Source: Sapria himalayana (Eukaryota; Streptophyta; Magnoliopsida; Malpighiales; Rafflesiaceae). Taken from it: a stretch of 64,000 nucleotides of DNA. The notes beneath the pieces were generated by a model. The model was given only the letters and a program-made list of their open reading frames with translations. It had not been told where the DNA came from and made no database searches. Positions within the stretch are counted from its first letter, which is position 1. Every line of letters starts with the position of its first letter. A program made the position numbers and the translations under genes. The DNA is taken from positions 61,090 through 125,089 of the forward strand of contig JAREIK010010204.1 of NCBI GenBank assembly GCA_029783825.1, written 5' to 3'. This document shows, piece by piece, positions 61,098-64,000 of this stretch.

Positions 61098-64000
61098 TAG
61101 AAGATAAATGGATTGATAGATAAACACACATAGAGAGATGTATCTATAGAAAGATAGAGATATATAAAGATAGACTAATAAAGAAATTCTCAGATTGGTA
61201 GATAGACCAAATAGACTGATATACATATATATAAATTGAATTTAAATATATTGATAGGTAAATAGATCTACAAATAGAGACAATAGTTATATTAATTGAT
61301 AGATATACAGATTGACAAATTTGCAAAAAGCTAGCTAGATAAATAGACAGATATACACATAGAGTGATAGATAGAAAAATAGATAGAAAGACAAATATGT
61401 ATTTAGACGGATAGATAGATAGATAGACAAATAAATAGATTGATAGATAGGTAGGTAGATAGACAAATGGAAAGATATATAAATAGATAGATATATAGAT
61501 AAATGATAGACTATATTGACTAAACTCATAGACATATAGATAGAAAGATAGCTAGATATATAGTAGACAGATAGATAGATGGAACAGAGACAATAGCATA
61601 TAGATAGAAAGATAGCTAGATATATTGATACAACAGATAGATAGATGAAACAGAGAGAAATAGACAGATATATAGATAGACAGACGACAGACATATATAT
61701 ATTTTATAAATTGATAGATAAATAGATAGACCCATTAATAGATATTATAGATAAGTAGATCTGTATATAGACAGATAAGAGCGAAGATATATTAGATAGA
61801 TAGATAGAAAGACAATAATAGATATAGCTAGGACCAGACCGTTGATTTAAAAAACATATAGAAAATAGACATTTAAAAATTGATTAGATAAGCAAATAGA
61901 TAGATATATAGATATTTAAATATATATTTAGATTTACAGATAGACAGATAGATAGATGAATGATAACTGATAGTCTGATAGGAAGAAGAAAATTAAAGAG
62001 TACGATAGAAAAATAGACACATAGACAGATAGACAAATAGATTTTTAATTAGTTAGTGAATTAGATAGATAGACAAATAGATTTTAATTAGTTAGTGAAT
62101 TAGACAGATAGACAAATAGATTTTTAATTAGTTGTGAATTAGACAGAAAGAATATAAACATAAAGATAGATAGATACTTTGATAGATAGACACATAAATA
62201 AATAGACATATAGATAAATAGACAATTAGAAAGGTACACATATAGAGAGAAAAATAGATCGAAAGATATAGATATATATAGACATATATACAAATAAAAA
62301 ATATATACATATATATTGTTAGATAAATAGATAGATAGATATACAATAGATAGATAGATGGATATACACATATACTTATAGACTAATAGACTAATAGATA
62401 GTTAGAGAGATAGATAGATAGAAATATAGATAATTGACAAATAGATAGATAGATAGATAGACAGACTAATAAATTGATAGAAAGATAGATAAATAGATAG
62501 ATAAAAAGATAGATAGATAGATAGATTTATAGATAGATAGATATATTTATAGATAGATAGGTAGATAAACAAATAGATAGAATGACAAATAGACAGTCAC
62601 ATAGAAAGATAATTTGATTGATAGATAGATAAATATATAGATAGTTAGACAGTTAGACAGATTGACATATAGATAGATAGATTGATTGATAGTTACATCG
62701 ATAGATAGATTGACACATAGACATATATACAAATAGATAGATAGATTGATAAATAGTTAGACAAATTGATAATATAGCTAGATAGATATATATGCAGATA
62801 GACATATCGATAGATATATAGATCGATCGATCGATTGACATATAGACTTATAGATATTTAGATAATAGATAGTCAAATTATAATAGATAGATAGATTAGA
62901 TAGTCATAGATAGATGGATAGATAGATCGATAGCCTGCTAAAAATATGGTATTTATATAGATACACACACACACACACACAAATAGATAGATAGAAAAAA
63001 TAGACAGTTAAATAGTAGATAGATAGTAAGATAAATGATAGATAGATATGTAGATAGATTGATAAATATATAATAGATAGATAAATAAATAGATAGATAG
63101 ATAGACATTATACTGATAGACGTATACATAGTTAGATAGATTGGGTAACAAACAAATATCAGATAAATAGATAGATATAGAATGATAGTTAAATACTTAA
63201 CAATTAGACAAATAGACAACTAGATATTAGATAGATGATTATTAAATAGTTAATTAATTAGATAGATTGAAACATAAACAGATAGATATATTGACTGATT
63301 GTAAATTGATAGATAGACAAATAGAGATATAGAAAGTATACATAGATAGATCGAAATAAGATGGATAGTCAGATTTAAAGAAAGATATAAATTAGACAAA
63401 TAAATAGATAGAAAAATAGATAGATACACACATTAACAAATATATTGATAGTCAGATAGATATATAGATAGATAGATAGACTAATAGACTGAATTAGAAA
63501 TAGATAGTTATATAGACAGATAGATAGAGAGACAGATAGATAGATAAATAGATAATTAGACAATTAGATTGAAAGTCATATAATTATATAGATAGATAGA
63601 CAATTATATATATAGAAAGAAATATATATAGATAGACAGGCTAATAAATAAATAGATAGATAGAATAAATTTATAGATATATAGATTGATTAACAGGTAG
63701 ACAACTAGACTGATAGATGTTAGGTAGACAAATTGATTGATCGATAGATAGATCAAGAAATAAATAGACACATAGACTAATAGACTTATATACAAAAAGA
63801 TAGATAAAGAGATAGATAGAAGGATAGATTGACAAACAGAAAGATAAATATACAGACAGATAGAAATATATAAAAGATAGATAGATAGATAGAGAGACAA
63901 TAGATAGAGAGATAGATAGCTTATAGACTGATAGACAGATAAACAGATAAAGAGTTTAAATATAGATATATATATAGACAGACAAAAAATTGAATGAGAA
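60168..64000 (-). repeat. (GATA)n interspersed array 6
   Basis: About 3.8 kb of GATA-type array running to the window end, orientation opposite to array 5. It contains an (AC)n run at 60556-60601, a second short AC run at about 62964-62980, a 40-bp unit repeated three times at about 62031-62150 ('gacaaatagatttttaatta' with 'gttagtgaattaga'), and a 64-bp duplication near 61537-61665. Minus open frames are repeat readouts. Confidence 0.93.
60556..60601. repeat. (AC)n microsatellite, about 23 units
   Basis: Pure alternating AC next to a short TA run, inside the GATA array. Confidence 0.95.

Overview
The window reads as repeat-dominated plant (angiosperm) nuclear DNA. It is very AT-rich, and I find no gene that looks intact. 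The basis is plant-type CACTA (En/Spm) and hAT transposase remains plus broken pieces of plant housekeeping and regulatory genes that still carry plant-style introns. The species cannot be told from the sequence. Long GATA-type arrays of this kind cluster near centromeres in some plants (tomato is the known case), so a pericentromeric origin is possible but is only inference.

Layout. 1-3142: a CACTA copy cut by the window edge, joined to an inverted piece of a captured gene. 3143-4332: TATC tetranucleotide array. 4333-16510: a CACTA element (E1) holding the tail exons of a CACTA protein, a BASIC PENTACYSTEINE fragment, a four-exon Sm-F (SmF snRNP) pseudogene with a Mutator-like insertion inside an intron, and a complete nested hAT element. 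16511-19246: TATC array. About 19247-21680: a CACTA relic in reverse orientation with an SDF2 gene fragment. About 21681-30450: GATA array (the other strand's TATC), interrupted by a small island near 24.4 kb and a larger unrecognised island at 28.29-29.07 kb. 30453-37090: a CACTA element of a second family (E3), with a decayed TNP2 transposase, cut off at a TATC array that runs to 40195. 40196-60167: a composite bounded by two CACTA 5' ends facing each other. It contains element E2 (41466-56553: subterminal repeats, a prolyl-oligopeptidase fragment, TNP2, coiled-coil tail and a second nested hAT in reverse) and a SPOC-domain gene fragment. 60168-64000: GATA array.

How it fits together. The tetranucleotide arrays make up roughly 29 percent of the window and flip strand at CACTA-bearing segments. 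Several transposon copies end abruptly exactly where an array begins, so the arrays look like recombination or breakage sites. The CACTA copies repeatedly carry host gene fragments. All five that I can name (BPC, SmF, SDF2, prolyl oligopeptidase, SPOC protein) lie in the same direction as the element carrying them, and SmF and SDF2 still have their intron boundaries. The two hAT copies belong to one subfamily and share an in-frame stop just before their conserved Trp-Trp motif. Almost every long open frame in the arrays is a Tyr-Leu-Ser-Ile readout of the tetranucleotide and is not a gene.
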